Of a DNA stretch of 64,000 nucleotides, positions 47,706-60,684 are shown piece after piece. The notes under the pieces are model-generated. The model saw nothing but the letters and a program-made list of their open reading frames with translations, did no database searches and had not been told where the DNA came from. A program made the translations under genes and the position numbers. The DNA is from Ptychodera flava (Eukaryota; Hemichordata; Enteropneusta; Ptychoderidae), in assembly GCF_041260155.1 (NCBI RefSeq), contig NC_091932.1, positions 1,302,001 through 1,366,000 on the forward strand, given 5' to 3'. Position 1 is the first letter of the stretch. Each line of letters begins with the position of its first letter.

Positions 47706-48039
47706 TTAAAGGGACAAAGTCGGCCATTTTTCATGAATTTCGTTTGATGCAAGATACTACTTATATTGTTTGACATGTTGAAAGATACTGAATAAATGGG
47801 TGATCATGTATGTATTCGACCCTGGTTTAAGACACGATACGTGAAACCATCGCAAAAATGAATTTATGGTCATGACCATTAATTCATTTTCGCGATGGTT
47901 TCAGTTAATTTGTCAAAAACCGGGGTCAAATAAATGCATGGTCACCCATTTATTCAGTATCTTTCAACGTGTCAAACAATATAAGTAGTATCTTGCATCA
48001 AACAAAATTCATGAAAAATGGCCGACTTTGTCCCTTTAA
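47706..48039. mobile_element. Palindromic MITE, copy 2, with TTAA flanks
   Basis: 326 bp (47710-48035) between TTAA tetramers. The ends AGGGACAAAGTCGGCCATTT and AAATGGCCGACTTTGTCCCT are inverted, and the arms pair almost to the centre at ATGGTCATGACCAT. It has the same arm words as 13096-13425. TTAA flanks suggest piggyBac-type insertion, although TIRs starting AGGG are not typical. Confidence 0.85.
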
Positions 48040-51000
48040 CCTCGAGGACTGTTGTTGTCATGATAAGGGCTAAAAGGGCACAATATCGAATGACAATTTA
48101 CGAGGGAAATACGCACGTCAATGACATATTTCATGTTCAGTTCATGCTGGCCTGTGAAAACGGACTTCCTAATTTCCCCGATTTCAAAGGATGTAATTCT
48201 TTAAATTTTCTGTTTAAATAAACGTGAAATATTTCCAACAAAATTACTGATCACGTTACTTTACCGTTTTATTTAAAAAAACCCGGCTAAATTAAATTAC
48301 AGGAATATAGTCGCCCCAGGGTAGAGCCATTGTCGAAGCGAAATGCGCGACGACAAAGAGCACCGTGTGGTGACGAATGTAATTTGAATGGTAAGCAGGG
48401 TGCGTTTTCATTTTCCAAAGAAAAGTTCCATGGCCATATCAATTGTCGCCATGGCAACCGTTGATTAGATACGTGCATCGACCAGACTGGTTTGTGCGCA
48501 AACGCAAATACTGTTATCGTTGTAAGCCTGGCTCAGCAAGTGAAAATCGGCCATGATTTGGCATCAGACGGCGACACGACTTGAAGGTTTATGACAATTT
48601 TCGTTAACAGTTATTATATTTCATCGTTGGATATGTCTGGTCGATCTGTTGGATATTAATGGATGCGACTTCGTCGGTAACAATGATGAATTTATTTCAT
48701 GTTTCTATGTATTTGTCCTTGTCTACACAATTGCCAGGGCATTCATCTTCTTTTGAATAATCATCAGTACGTTTTCAAAGCTAGAAAAGGAATTCCTGGA
48801 TTTTTCGTTTCATCTGTAAGTGATAGGATATAAGTAATTTTGAATCATGCCAGTTGATCAGTGATGTAAAAGCAATGGATGACCAACCTTTGAACCGACA
48901 TGTCTTATGGACACATGAATCACCGTAAACGATGATACTGGAATGGGGAAAAACATTCAACGATCCACATTCTTGGACAATTTCGAGAGAATGCTTCATT
49001 TGAGTATTTCTGAACGACAAGAGTATGGAAAGGCGTGGATGAAAATGCTTGTTCAATGATGCATTCATTATACGGGGAATATGAAGAGCGCTGCTGTTTG
49101 CTATGAAAGGATGGCTACTGCATTCTATTTATGTGTACACTGGCAGTGCAGCCATATTGGTAGACGTAAAGGATATATGGATAGTGGAGCTGGCCAATAT
49201 TGTCAGTCATTGTAAGAAACGTGACAGCTGAGGACGCTGAGGCAATTGCAGGTTTCAGTCTTTCCAAGGTTTATCACCGGTTTAACAGTGTTGCGTTCAC
49301 AAGACACATCGGAAACAGCAAGGACACGAGCTTACTGTATTCTGTGACACAGTTCATCATGAACTACAGCAAGATTTGTCTTTTCTGAGATCCAACATAA
49401 TATTTCAGGATTACTTTTACCTAAACAGTGTACAGCATAGCAAAGGATCGACATAACTAAATGTCAATGCTCACGAATATCCGGTAAGTAATAACATTAT
49501 CAAAATTCATGAGATTTTATGGCTAAAATATAATGCTTCTTCGTCAATGCTCTGTTTGCGAACGCCACACCACTCGCTTTGTATGGTATCGTTTTACACT
49601 ATGATGGCGATATCACATCTGTTTACTGTATGCATAATTTGACGAGGAATGTAAAATAGTACAATCGTGATTTCTCGCGACTGCATGTGCAACACATTCA
49701 AACAGCGCTAACCAAGTTGTTTTATTTATAAGATGATTTTGTTTTTCAAAGCTAGTTTTGAAAACAAAGAGCTGAATGAGTATGTCGATAATTGGTTTGA
49801 TAATTCATATCAATGATACACATTGACTTATCGCAATTGACGTAAAATACTCACAGTAGTGCATCTGCATCTTATTGTCAAGATTGAAATCTTTAGAAAT
49901 TGTAAAATAGTTGGTCGATTGATTTATCAAAAATTTACGGATTTATATGAAGTATTTTTATCCAATAAGATGATCCATTCTATACCTAACGGTTGTGACA
50001 TATTGTCTTGTCATTTTTTCGTCCAATATCAAATAGCTTAGTGATCTGATCACCAGAGATACCAACCTGAATATTTTAATTTAGACGATCTGATACTTTA
50101 ACTGTTAAAGGTCAAAGGTCACTCATGATTTTCCTGTTACGACTTTCTTGTCAAGACGTTATCACCAATATTGCTGATTTGACAGAATATGAATGAACTG
50201 TTGGTAAATCGGGTGTCATGTGACATCCTTAGGGAACTTCATTCAGATTGAAATGAAATCAGCTTGTCTTCAAAGTCAATGTCGTGTTCAGACAAGAAAA
50301 TAATATTGGATTAATGAAGTGCGTTTTACATAATGCACAGATTCAAGTCGAAATATGAGAGCTTATAATAATCGGACCAAATGTAGCAGCGAGATAACGT
50401 CACTGTGGATAATTAAGTAATCAATTTTTTTAGAAATTTCAACATCTTTGAATTCCCCTAAGATATTTCGAAATAAGAATATTAGCTCGTCTGATGACTG
50501 CGGTTTTCATATTCCAAATAATTTTGTCATTTCCCGGTGTCACTGACGCTACGTATCTTCTTGTACCACGATGTCATATCCGTATCTAATTATCCTAATG
50601 TTCGTTCACTGTGTGTCGCCATTGCTTACCGTGTCTTTCTTCTATCTACAATCTGCCCACTTCTTTACATAAATGATTAATGCACACAGCCGTGTTGCAC
50701 TGCCATCAATAACATTCTGTAATACACAGACTTTGATTTATATGCCTACTTTGAGTTCCAGCGCTGCCTACAACCATCGTGGCTGAGAGTCATCTTGTAA
50801 CTGATACACTGAATAGAGCCCTGAATATGTATGAAATATTTTTCCTATGCCTCATATTGGATTAATTACACGCTTGTTTTATCACAGGAATTGCGCTCAG
50901 TGGAAACAGCCGCGTGCAGCTGGTATAACTAAGGCCGTGTCCTCTCAATAAAGAACGCTCACTAATTTTTCTAGGCAGCACAGCGCATGACCTTAGCAAT

Positions 51001-52430
51001 GGTATGTTTTCGGTTTTAGATAACATAGCCATTCAGGTGCCAAATGACATCTAGGCTTCGCAAATTGCATAGGAAATGCCACAGACAATATTACGAGATT
51101 CGATATAACCACACTTCTCATGCAAATTCTGAACAAAGGATCTTAAAACAAGCGTTAAAAATGGTTATGCCAAAATTTGTGAGAAAGTGATACTTTATTA
51201 ATAAGACATTTCTTTGATGAGTTGTATTCACATATTTAAATATATTTAAATATCATCGTATCGGATCGGATCAATTTTGCAATCTGTTATTGAAATGGAA
51301 ATGTTGTACCGTACTCATAAAAATTACTGAACACGCCCCTCTATAGTGTTCATTAAATGGCAAAGTATTATCTAACGCCCAGACAACTAAAACACTGCTG
51401 TGGTAGATGTCTTAGCCTAACCTTACCCCGGGGGAACGTTACAGACGTGAAGCTTTAAAAGGACATATATATTTCAAACAAACCTTTACTCGAAAATTCA
51501 GTTGAACTACTTTCCGTTTGCGTTCAGTGTCAACAAATCAGCCAGTTATCCCACATTAATATTTGTTGTTATTGATTGAGAAGTGTAGATGTATTGATTT
51601 CTTGACTGTGCAGAACGATATTGGCGGAAAAGGTAAACAAACAAACACATTGAATATCTGTGTACATCAAATGAAATCGTTAAGGAGATGTTATTTGAAT
51701 AGATGCTATTTGCCATTATCTCTTCAATATTTTCAATGCTATAAGTGATTGATATTGGAAGTCATCAAATCCTGGTTGTACTTGAGAAACAAATATAATA
51801 GTAAGGTCGATGTGTCTTCATTACAATCAACGATATATTTACTAGTCAAACACCTCGGGGTGACATTACAAGATGTCCATGAGAGTATAATTATTAATTA
51901 TATATGTCCCACTTCAGACGTTAATTTAGAAAAAACAAGATTTTAACAACGGAAATGTAAAAACAGTCTGACCCCAGTCCATATGCACATCATAGTCCAT
52001 ACACAAAAATTGTGCAATCAAGATTGGTAAGGGATATCCAATAAAGCCGATATCACAATGATATCGGTGTTTGCCAAGGGCCATTTAACTCCAATGTGAC
52101 GCCATATTTCTCATACAGAGGTTGCTCAGCATTATGTATCAAAACGATTGTGACACCCGTCATGTGGCTCTGCCGTGTCTCTGTTTTAACGATCCTTAAA
52201 CTATTTTAATGCTCCTATACATCCGTATACTCATATCATTATATTCAGGAACTACGATTTAATAATTTGTGGCAAAATACCATGAAATGTGAATGTTATG
52301 CAGGTTATCGGGCACTTGATATCCAGCATCAATGCCTGACAGTAATCTGACTAATATTGGAGGTTAAATGATCTTAATTAGTCATTCTTGAGAGATATTA
52401 TCTGTATAATAATTGGGTAAATCAGTCTTA
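48040..52430. other. Long non-coding interval
   Basis: No exon with both a family pattern and splice support, and no repeat array. The segment 49110-49215 has an ATG frame of about 34 codons ending near a donor-like GTAAGA, which is too weak to call. It is less repeat-rich than the rest of the window and may be intron or intergenic. Confidence 0.4.
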
Positions 52431-54196
52431 GGGAGCGTTCAGTTATTAAGGCCGGGGTGGGCTGGCAAATTCTTCCTGCGCATCAGTCAAAATATGTGAA
52501 CCCCCCCTACCCTTTGCACCAAAAAATTGATGACCCTTCCTTTTAAGATGACAAAATTTCATGACTCCACCCCCACATTGCTTGAGTAAAGCTGCACACA
52601 CAAACATCTCTGGAGGGGGGGGGACGATACAATCCAAAAAGAGATTCTCAGATTATTTTCAAATGACCCTCCTTACAAACTCACAAGGTGTAAATGTTCA
52701 AATTTCCCCTTCTGACTCGCTATAATTTTGAAATTACTTCTCAAAGGGCTTGGACAGAAATTACAGGTGGACCGCAATATTTTTGCGCAAGCGTGCACAC
52801 GTGTGTACAAAATTTTGATATTTGGATTTAATTGATAATCAGCTGTTGATAATGATGATTTACTATACATAGTAGTCTATGAGAAAACTATGTAATACTT
52901 TTTCAATAAAAAACTATATCTATGCATTTATAAATATTTGATAATTGACATAAATGTACTTAATTGGAATAGGGTTGTTACACTAGTATGTGGACATAAA
53001 ATTTGAGTTTAGAATTGCACCAAAAATGTTCATCCACTATACATGGGAGTCTATGATGAAATTGTGAATAATTTTTTTCCAATGAAAAACTTGCTTTACT
53101 TGTGCATATACAGACGTTGAATAATTAACATAATTGTACTTGATTAGAATATGATGGTTAAAGTTGCATATCATGTGTACAAGAAATCTGATTTTGGAAT
53201 TTCACCAAAAACGTTCATCCACTATATATGGAAGTCTATGAGGAAACAATGAATGATTTTTTTCCAATACAAAAGTAGGTAAACCTGTGTATTAAAGTAC
53301 TCTCGATTATTAATATTAATGTACTTGATTAGACTAGGGTGGTTACAAATGGATATGTGTGTAAGAAATTTGATTTTAGAATTTCACTGTAATGTTGATT
53401 CACTGTACATGGTAGTCAATGAGGAAACTATGAATAATTGTTTTCCAATACAAAGCTATTTAAATCTGTGTATTTATGGACGTTTGATAATTTATTTTAA
53501 AGTACTCAGTTAGACTAGAATGGTTAAAGGTTGATATGTGTGCAAGAAATTGGATTTTGAAATTTCACCGAAATGTTGATTCACTATACATTGGACTCTA
53601 TAAAAAAAACTATGAACAGGGGGCCTAATTTTTTACAATGCTAAACTAGATTAATTTGTGATTTTATAGGTGTTTGACAGTTGATACAAATGTACTTGAT
53701 TCAAATAGGGTATTTCAAAGTTCTGATGTGGACAACAATTATGATATTGGAATTTCACTTAAAAGTATAATTTCACTTTTCATGGTACTAGTAGTCTACA
53801 GGTAACTGTTAAATATTTTCCCTGACAAAACTTGCTATACCTCTAATATGTAAGTAATAAGAATTGTTCATTGCCCTCAGTGAGCTCGATTTACAATAAG
53901 ACAAGCTTCAGAGTTTCCAAGTCAAGATGTTCATGTGATAGATAATTATACTTTTGTTCAGATTTACAGTTAAATAACTTCAGAGAATGAAATCATGCAG
54001 CGAATCATTTTTATCTCCCAGAATTCTTCTGAAAACTGAAACTGCTTTTGGACGGGACGGATACTTATGAAAATTAAGTGACCCCCTCCTCTGAGCTGTT
54101 TGAAAAACACATGACCCCCTCTGCAGTTTTCAAATGTAAGGTGACCCCCCCTGGATTTTGCCGGCCCAACCCCGGCTGTAATAACTGAACGCTCCC
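52431..54196. mobile_element. PIF/Harbinger-like non-autonomous element, family 2b
   Basis: Ends GGGAGCGTTCAGTTATTA (52431) and TAATAACTGAACGCTCCC (to 54196) are flanked by TTA on the left and TGA on the right (one mutation). The interior carries about six tandem units of roughly 190-230 bp sharing AAGAAATTTGATTTTGGAAT, GTTGATTCACTATACAT and GAGGAAACTATGAATAA with the element at 24996-26129. G-rich blocks next to each end (GGGGTGGGCTGGC, GCCGGCCCAACCCC) are inverted too. It has no transposase. Confidence 0.75.
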
Positions 54197-54408
54197 TGAA
54201 GTATGCGAGAGACAATGCTAGCCATGAACAAATATCTTTTACCATTGAAATTAACACAACAAAATTAATTTTAATGCCATATGCCATATTTGTGAGGTAC
54301 TGACACATACCCAAAGTCGTAAAGCCATATTGACGCTGAACTGCTGAACGCCGCTGGTTCTCAAAGACAACCATGTTTTTAGAGTCTAAAGATTATGTTT
54401 TACTTAAT
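54197..54408. other. Short spacer
   Basis: No feature supported. Confidence 0.4.
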
Positions 54409-54707
54409 CGTTATATTAGCATTGTCACATTAGCATCGCCATATTAGCATCATCATATTAGCATCGTTATATTAGCATCGCCATATTAGCATTGTTATAT
54501 TAGCATCGCCATATTGACATCGCCATATTAGCATCGCCATATTAGCATCGTTATATTAGCGTCGTTATATTAGTATCGTTATATTAGCATCGCCATATTG
54601 ACATCGCCAGATTAGCATCGCCATATTAGCATCGCCATATTAGCATCGTTATATTAGCATCGTTATATTAGCATCGCCATATTGACATCGCCATATTAGC
54701 ATCGCCA
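54409..54707. repeat. 14-bp minisatellite with 84-bp higher-order repeat
   Basis: Twenty-one units of TTAGCATCGCCATA and variants (CGTT for CGCC; TTGACATCGCC). The TTGACATCG variant is the 8th, 14th and 20th unit, exactly six units apart, which gives an 84-bp higher-order period. Confidence 0.9.
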
Positions 54708-56030
54708 ATCTTCAATTTACTTTCAATGTTGAACATAGAGAAAATAAGTAAAAGTAACTCACAGTGAAACGAAATGGAAATTACGGTAGACGTGACGTAC
54801 TTAAAACCATGTCAACGTCGTATCTATTTGAATTCAACGCAATATTGATTCACCTGGAGATTCCATTGACAATCGCCATGGAAACATGATAGTTACACAA
54901 AACGATATTTCCCTATTTTTAACATCAGGTCAAGTGGTGACTAGGAATACAATATTAATACATAATACTTACCTCTGTTATACTATACTTTGAAAGAATT
55001 GTATTTTCGCGCTCTATGAATTAATTTCAATTTGAATTGACAAATAGTCGAAAATAAACGAAGTCAAAATATCTTTACGCGTAATACGAAATAATTCAAT
55101 TGAAATTAGTATCGCTGGTTTGAATGAGTTCTTAACGACAGGAAATCTTTGACAGGTTTACTTCTTTGTTAGCGTTTATTATCTCTTGTTAGTGGTCTAC
55201 ATAATAGCTGACTAGTAAATCAAGGAATATCGCTGCCGAGTCAATTAATTTATTCAGACAGAGCAGCATTTAAGTTTACTGAATGGCTGGTTTCTTAATC
55301 ACCATTTCCGTAACGGCATCAATTACTCTTCCATGTCGGGGAAGCATACTTTTACGTAGGAAACACAAAAGGAGCAATACGAGCCCAATAATTGACCAAT
55401 TTTGACCTTTGTGATAAATGTTATCAAACATGTACTGCTTCGACAGAATTTTTATTTGTCATCGAAATTTGACGCACTTTTATGGACCTTTTTGTAAAGA
55501 TGGCAGTGTTTGTGCAACGATAGTTAGATAAAAACAAAAAATGTTGCAATTTGTGTAGATTGAACTGTCATATTGTGTAGATTGAACTGTCTCTTACTGT
55601 GATATAACTGCTTGCAGTAAGCAAGCTCACGAAAACATAAATCAGTAACACTCAATTATGAAGGTATACGTCACACATGTTTAATGCAACGATTTGAAAA
55701 GTAGGGCGCTTGTATGAATCTGATGAATTGAAGCTATTTGAGAGCTAAATGGAACGCCTTGACCAATTTACAGCAAATCACAGACCATGCTCAATTCAAG
55801 CAGACACTGAGGTGCTTTAATTTGTCAGTTCCTATAGAAACCATACTGACATCACGGTAAATTGAATTAAAAAGATTCAAGTTGAAATTGTGACCTTGAA
55901 TCATAAATGAATATCGACAAGTAGGTGAACTCCTTAATGATCATGTAGGACTTCAGATATTTTAGGGTTTTTCATTGCTTAAAGCTAGATCTATTGTTTC
56001 TTCTTCTTTGACAGATACCAAAGCCATCCC
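54708..56030. other. Non-coding interval
   Basis: No exon. A 22-bp tandem pair TGTGTAGATTGAACTGTC is at 55555-55591. Confidence 0.4.
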
Positions 56031-56031
56031 C

Positions 56032-56172
<141 letters not shown>

Positions 56173-56189
56173 CAAAATACGTTGACTAG

Positions 56190-57898
56190 TAGAACCTTCA
56201 AGTCGTATTGTTCCAAAGTCTTCCTTACTTTCAATCCCAAAGAAAACTTGTTTAAAGCAACGTTTCGATGTGGCCAGCACACCTTCATCAGGCTGAGCAG
56301 TTGACGCAATGGACAGAAACAAAACTTACTACAATACGCATGTCCGAGATAAACAAAAGAAGAGTAATCACATGACGAAACGAGCGGGAAATGAAAACAA
56401 GGCAAGGGAAATTAGTTTTGAATTCCTGCGGGGTCACATTCATTTAGTCCTTGAGGATGTGTCGTTCCCATTTTCTGTATCCACAAGCTTTCCTATTGTT
56501 TCATTGTTTACGTGTTGGGATTAGGTAAACGACAGTTGATCGTTGCATTATCACATAAAGAGTGCCCTGACTTTCTGAAGTGAGGTACAACATACGAGTA
56601 TCTATCTTTTCTGTTCGTTTTGAGATTGGAACGATGTCCGTTCATTTTCCGATGGAAAGGTTGTGTGGTCTGGCCAATATACTGAATATTACAGGTACGG
56701 CATGTTAGGGCGTATACGACGTTGGTAGATTTACAATTTACATTATCTTTAATGCGAAAAGATTTCTTTGTTTACCGTGGATTGAACAAATTTCGTATTT
56801 TGCATCAGAGCGCAGCTAGCACACCTTGCGGTGTAGCAAGGTTTGCATCCCCAGATGACCTGTTCTGACTTTGCATGTTTAAGTTTGTTCTAGTGTAGAA
56901 TGCTACCAATAGTGGCTGGTTTACGATACGCAATAATGGGTGGTTTGGGCATCACCTGTTTCATACGCGTCGATGAGTGGAGGATGATTTGGTTTTCAGC
57001 GCTGATTGCCTTGAGATTAGGTTGACGTGGATCGTACGTAGTAGCCCATGGTACTCGTTCCGTTTGTATTTTCTCTTTGTATTTCAGTAAATCGGAACGT
57101 GTTGGAAAGAAGCACGAGCGATCTGTGATTTTATGAGTTTTCCGAATAACCACATTTTCTGAGATAACTAGAAAATTCTGAGATCCTTTTATCACTCCAT
57201 TCCGGTTTACTGCAAATGCGACGAATTCGTAGTGCTACTGAGTAAACGATCGACTTGAAAATATGAGGTGGATGGCAGCTCCATGGGGGCAAGTAGCAGT
57301 GAGATGCAATAGGCTTACTGTAAAGATCAGTTTCTAATTTATGGTTGTGCAGGTGAATCTTAACATCGAGAAATGGAACTGAAGAAGAACTGATTTCACA
57401 GGTGAATTTCATTTTTGGATGACGACTGTTAAGGCGATCTATGAAGATGTGTAAATCCTCCTCATCTAATGTAGACAAGGCATCAAGATCATAGATGAAG
57501 CGATCTGTTATTTCTGGGTGGTTTGGAGTTGTAAAATAGTATTTGCGCATCCACCAGCTCAATACATGTATATATATATTTTTTTTTTATTTAGTCCATC
57601 ATCCAACGGGTGCTAGCCCATTTACAGGATGAGGTACCCATATATTAGCATATGATACTGCGAACGGCGTACCCATAGACGTACCTGAGATTTGTTTGAA
57701 ATGATGCCCATTGAATTGGAAACGGTTACTCTCCAGGACAAAACGGGCTGGTGAAGTGATCATTTCTATGTGGTTGTGGTCGGTGTTAGTGCACGTACGT
57801 ACGGCTTCTTCTATTGCCATGATGCCTTCATCAATGTCAATGTTTGGATAAAGAGCAACTACATCGAGGGTCAATATGTGTTTGAACGGAACACTATA
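56190..57898 (-). pseudogene. Broken Penelope-like retroelement (RT + GIY-YIG)
   Basis: Read on the minus strand. 57895-57599 encodes the RT palm start (LTLDVVALYPNIDIDEG and SGTSMGTPFAVSYANI). 57562-57131 encodes a decayed catalytic region (RFIYDLDALS where YIDD is expected), then HIFIDRLNSRHPKMKF, FLDVKIH and the thumb block SCHPPHIFKSIVYSVALRIRRICS. 57195-56890 is the linker. After a Cys-rich GCKPCYTARCASC block and a frameshift near 56765, a GIY-YIG endonuclease follows (NVVYALTCRTCNIQYIGQT, 56735-56660). Beyond it, CTGATGAAGGTGTG...CGAAACGTTG near 56300 is the usual 3' signature. PLEs copy RNA at nicks made by GIY-YIG. This copy is 5'-truncated at 57898, frameshifted, interrupted by an AT-rich insert at 57563-57598, and dead. 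Confidence 0.8.
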
Positions 57899-58332
57899 GG
57901 TAAAAATTGCGAGACTGGAGCGAGAAAGTGACGCTTTCTCGCAATTGGTGAGAATCTCTTGTTATTCTCACCGCTGTCGGTGAGAATTTTTTAATTCTCA
58001 CCGGTGAGCTGCGAGAAATGTACTCCTTGGTGAGAATAAAGTATGATAACAGATTCTCACCGATGAGACTGGAAAATCTCACCAAGCACGGTGAGAATGG
58101 TAATTTTCACGGAGAGAATGTATCTGGCGAGAATCAAGCAGACTCGCTGTTCACTAGTGAGAATTAACAAGACTCATCATTCACTGGTGAGAATCAAGCA
58201 GACTCGCCGTTCATAGGTGGGAATCAACCCAACTCGCTGTTCACTGGTGAACAGAGAACAGCGAGTCTGGCTGATTCTCACCAGTGAATGGTGAGTCTGC
58301 TTGATTCTCACCAGTGAATGGTGAGTGTAGGT
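57899..58332. repeat. GGTGAGAATC repeat cluster with internal inversion
   Basis: Dense copies of GGTGAGAAT in both orientations. From 58127, four direct 30-bp units (GAGAATCAAGCAGACTCGCT + GTTCACTxGT) are followed by two inverted units (GATTCTCACCAGTGAATGGT...), mirrored around GAACAGAGAAC near 58250. It abuts the truncated end of the Penelope-like element, so it may be the insertion that cut it. Confidence 0.75.
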
Positions 58333-58944
58333 GCCATTTCTGCGTACTGCAGTGGTGACATCTTCTGACGAAAACTACCCAGTTGTGACTCTGTTGCTAA
58401 TTGAGTTAGTCCTCTATGATAATAAATTAAATAATCTGACCTTAATATCTTCAAAGGACACACAGTATTCAATTCAGTCGTTACTTATTTTCTCTTTTAT
58501 TTCTGCTAGGCTGGCTCAGTCTGTTTATATAGGTTCTGGGTCAGCACTGCTCTGGACTAACACATTAACTAAAAGGAACAATAAATATTAGGAAATACAT
58601 GCACAGTGACAGTAGAAAAAAACTTACAATCAGCACCGAAATGCATATGAAGATGTTCATAATATTCAAATAATTGTTCCATTGTACATGTCCATTTTGT
58701 ACATCAAAGACTAAAAAATGTCCCACTGTTCATGCAAAAACCAAAAAAATTCATTTCAAATAGACAATATTGTCAAATGTGCTCCGACGCCAAAATAAGA
58801 AACAAAAAAAATTTAGAATGAGATTGAGAAGTACACACACAACAATCTCTATTGCTGATACAGAATGTTTCCAGCCTGGTCCATTTCAAAATGCATGACT
58901 TCATAATTCCTGTATCAAAATACCGGTACACAACTGAAAACAGC
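58333..58944. other. Non-coding interval
   Basis: No feature supported. Confidence 0.4.
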
Positions 58945-58947
58945 TTA

Positions 58948-59965
58948 GGGACTGGTCAGTTTCTTCGGCCTGGGGGGGGGGGGCCCGGTGGATTATTTTT
59001 TGCCGACGTCAAAAAGTGGCTGACCCCCCCTATTCCAAATTTTGAAAACAGGGTGACCCCCCCTATTTCAAATTTCTAAAACAGGGTGACCCCCCGGGCG
59101 CGACAAAGGTAAAACAAAAGATGGACATAAATCATATATATATATATATTATATTTTACATTTTACATATATTTATATTTCAATTAGTCATTCTATGTTT
59201 TAGTGAAATTGTTGACATGTCAGTTGTAAGATAGGAATTTCAAAGTGTCAATCTTAAAGTTTAAATACAGTACATTTTGAATGAGCTGTATTTTGAATGA
59301 GCTGTGAATGTATTTCACACTTTCTCTGCTTAACCAGATGTCCTGAACTGTTGTAAAGAAATGGATGTCGATCATTAATATCAAAGAGGAAAAAGCAGTG
59401 AATCAAAAACTTTGATGGGTGTTAAGACTTGCCAACCATCCAATTAAATCTACTGAGGAGCCATAGAGAGCTTTTTTAGCCAAATCTGATGTGTACAGTG
59501 TCTGAGAGGACCTTTTCTTGTGTAACGTTGAACCATAAAAGCACAGCTAATAATGACAAAAACTGCCTTTTTTAACTGTTATTTAAAAGCATCTTTATAC
59601 AGAAAACCTATGAAACAAAGGAAAATAATTGCATCAATGAGAAGGAAAGATATCTTGTCATTTTTCTATCTCTAAAATAAGTCACTGTATCAAATATATA
59701 TTGTGAAATATTTGTGCATGTTGCTTTCTCATACTGAATTCTCACAGAGAGAACAGAAAAGTATCAGGAATTTGTCATCCTTTTCATATGAAATGCAGAT
59801 TTCATAATGGTACACTTTCACTTAGCAAACATCAAGATATCTCTGAAAGTATGGCGCCCGAAGGGCGCGCCAAAAAATATGAAACATCCTGATATCTCTG
59901 ATATATATACCTTGTATATTAAAGTCATGCACCTGAAGGGCATGCTGAAAGATGTATGATATTAG
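58948..59965. mobile_element. PIF/Harbinger-like element, family 1 (second copy, truncated)
   Basis: Begins GGGACTGGTCAGTTTCTTCGG after TTA (58945-58947). It matches the 5917-7303 element in reverse: GACGTCAAAAAGTGGCTGAC, the ACAGGGTGACCCC blocks, GACATGTCAGTTGTAAGATAG, the CATATGAAATGCAGATTTCAT region, and GCACCTGAAGGGCATGCTGAA at 59931-59951. Similarity stops near 59965, before the second terminus, so about 0.35 kb of the far end is missing. Confidence 0.75.
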
Positions 59966-60382
59966 TCCTTTGTGCCCTGTGGGCACAAAGTACTAATGTG
60001 ATGACGCGGCCTCTATTGTTGCATACAGTGGGCCGTATGCTGTGGACGCAGGTATCTCAGAAACGCTTCAGTAACTTTTTCTGAAATTTGGTCTGGTGGT
60101 CACTTGGACATGTATCTCAAACGGTCTTTTTTCTTTTTTTGATTGAATCATTTTAAAGTCACTTTTTTAGCTTTTTTCTGAAAACCACTATTTTCAATTT
60201 TTCCTCAAAATCACTGATTTGATTATTGTGATATTTGGCATGGGTGTTCGTATAGTTGCAATGCCGTCAGAAATGTTCAAAATTTGGTGATACATGCCTT
60301 GTATTATTTTTAAACAATATTTTTATCCATTTTTATTTTATATTTACTTGATTTTGCCTCGCTTTCGTTAAAGCTACCGTTT
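59966..60382. other. Unassigned repeat-like segment
   Basis: Starts with the hairpin TTTGTGCCCTGTGGGCACAAA (59979-59999) and contains no coding region. It ends where the promoter-like module begins. Confidence 0.35.
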
Positions 60383-60442
60383 GCGCATGCGCACAATTCT
60401 AGGACAATTCTGAGTTGAAGAATCGAATCGGACGCCATCTTG
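60383..60442 (+). promoter_or_regulatory. Promoter-like module A (NRF1 + YY1 sites)
   Basis: GCGCATGCGC at 60383-60392 is a perfect NRF1 palindrome. GCCATCTTG at 60434-60442 is the YY1 core. The pair, about 40 bp apart and upstream of an ATG frame, resembles a TATA-less housekeeping promoter. The same arrangement recurs at 61622. Function is inferred from motifs only. Confidence 0.4.
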
Positions 60443-60510
60443 TTTCTTGGTGTGGGTACATTTTTTACGTCGTGAACGTTTCACTGTGTCTTTCAATATG
60501 TTCTATAGTT

Positions 60511-60609
60511 ATGAGGTTGACAGTGATGCACTTTTGCGGCTGTCGTGTATTATTTGGTACGAAAGGCGCCTTTGATCGACTGAAGAATGATGGCCTCCGT
60601 AGGCGATAA
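60511..60609 (+). other. Conserved 32-residue peptide, copy A (possible first exon)
   Basis: ATG at 60511 to TAA at 60609 encodes MRLTVMHFCGC, then VLFGTKGAFDRLKN and a basic end. Copy B at 61752 encodes a closely similar peptide with conservative changes but a one-base frame slip. The Cys-x-Cys and F-x-RLKN arrangement distantly recalls the start of a THAP zinc finger, but it is too short to claim. It could be a first exon or a transposon-derived gene start. Confidence 0.3.
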
Positions 60610-60684
60610 ACACCGGTACCGGCAGGCATATCAGTTCTACTGAGGAAGCAATCCACTGGCCCGTATAGGTCAGCGGCTCACTTA

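Noticed and set aside
48018..48221. A frame starting MADFVPL
   Set aside because: Its start is the end of the palindromic MITE at 47706-48039, and the rest shows no family pattern or splice support.
54409..54707. CRISPR-like appearance of a regular short repeat array
   Set aside because: Units are contiguous with no spacers, and this is animal DNA; it is a minisatellite.
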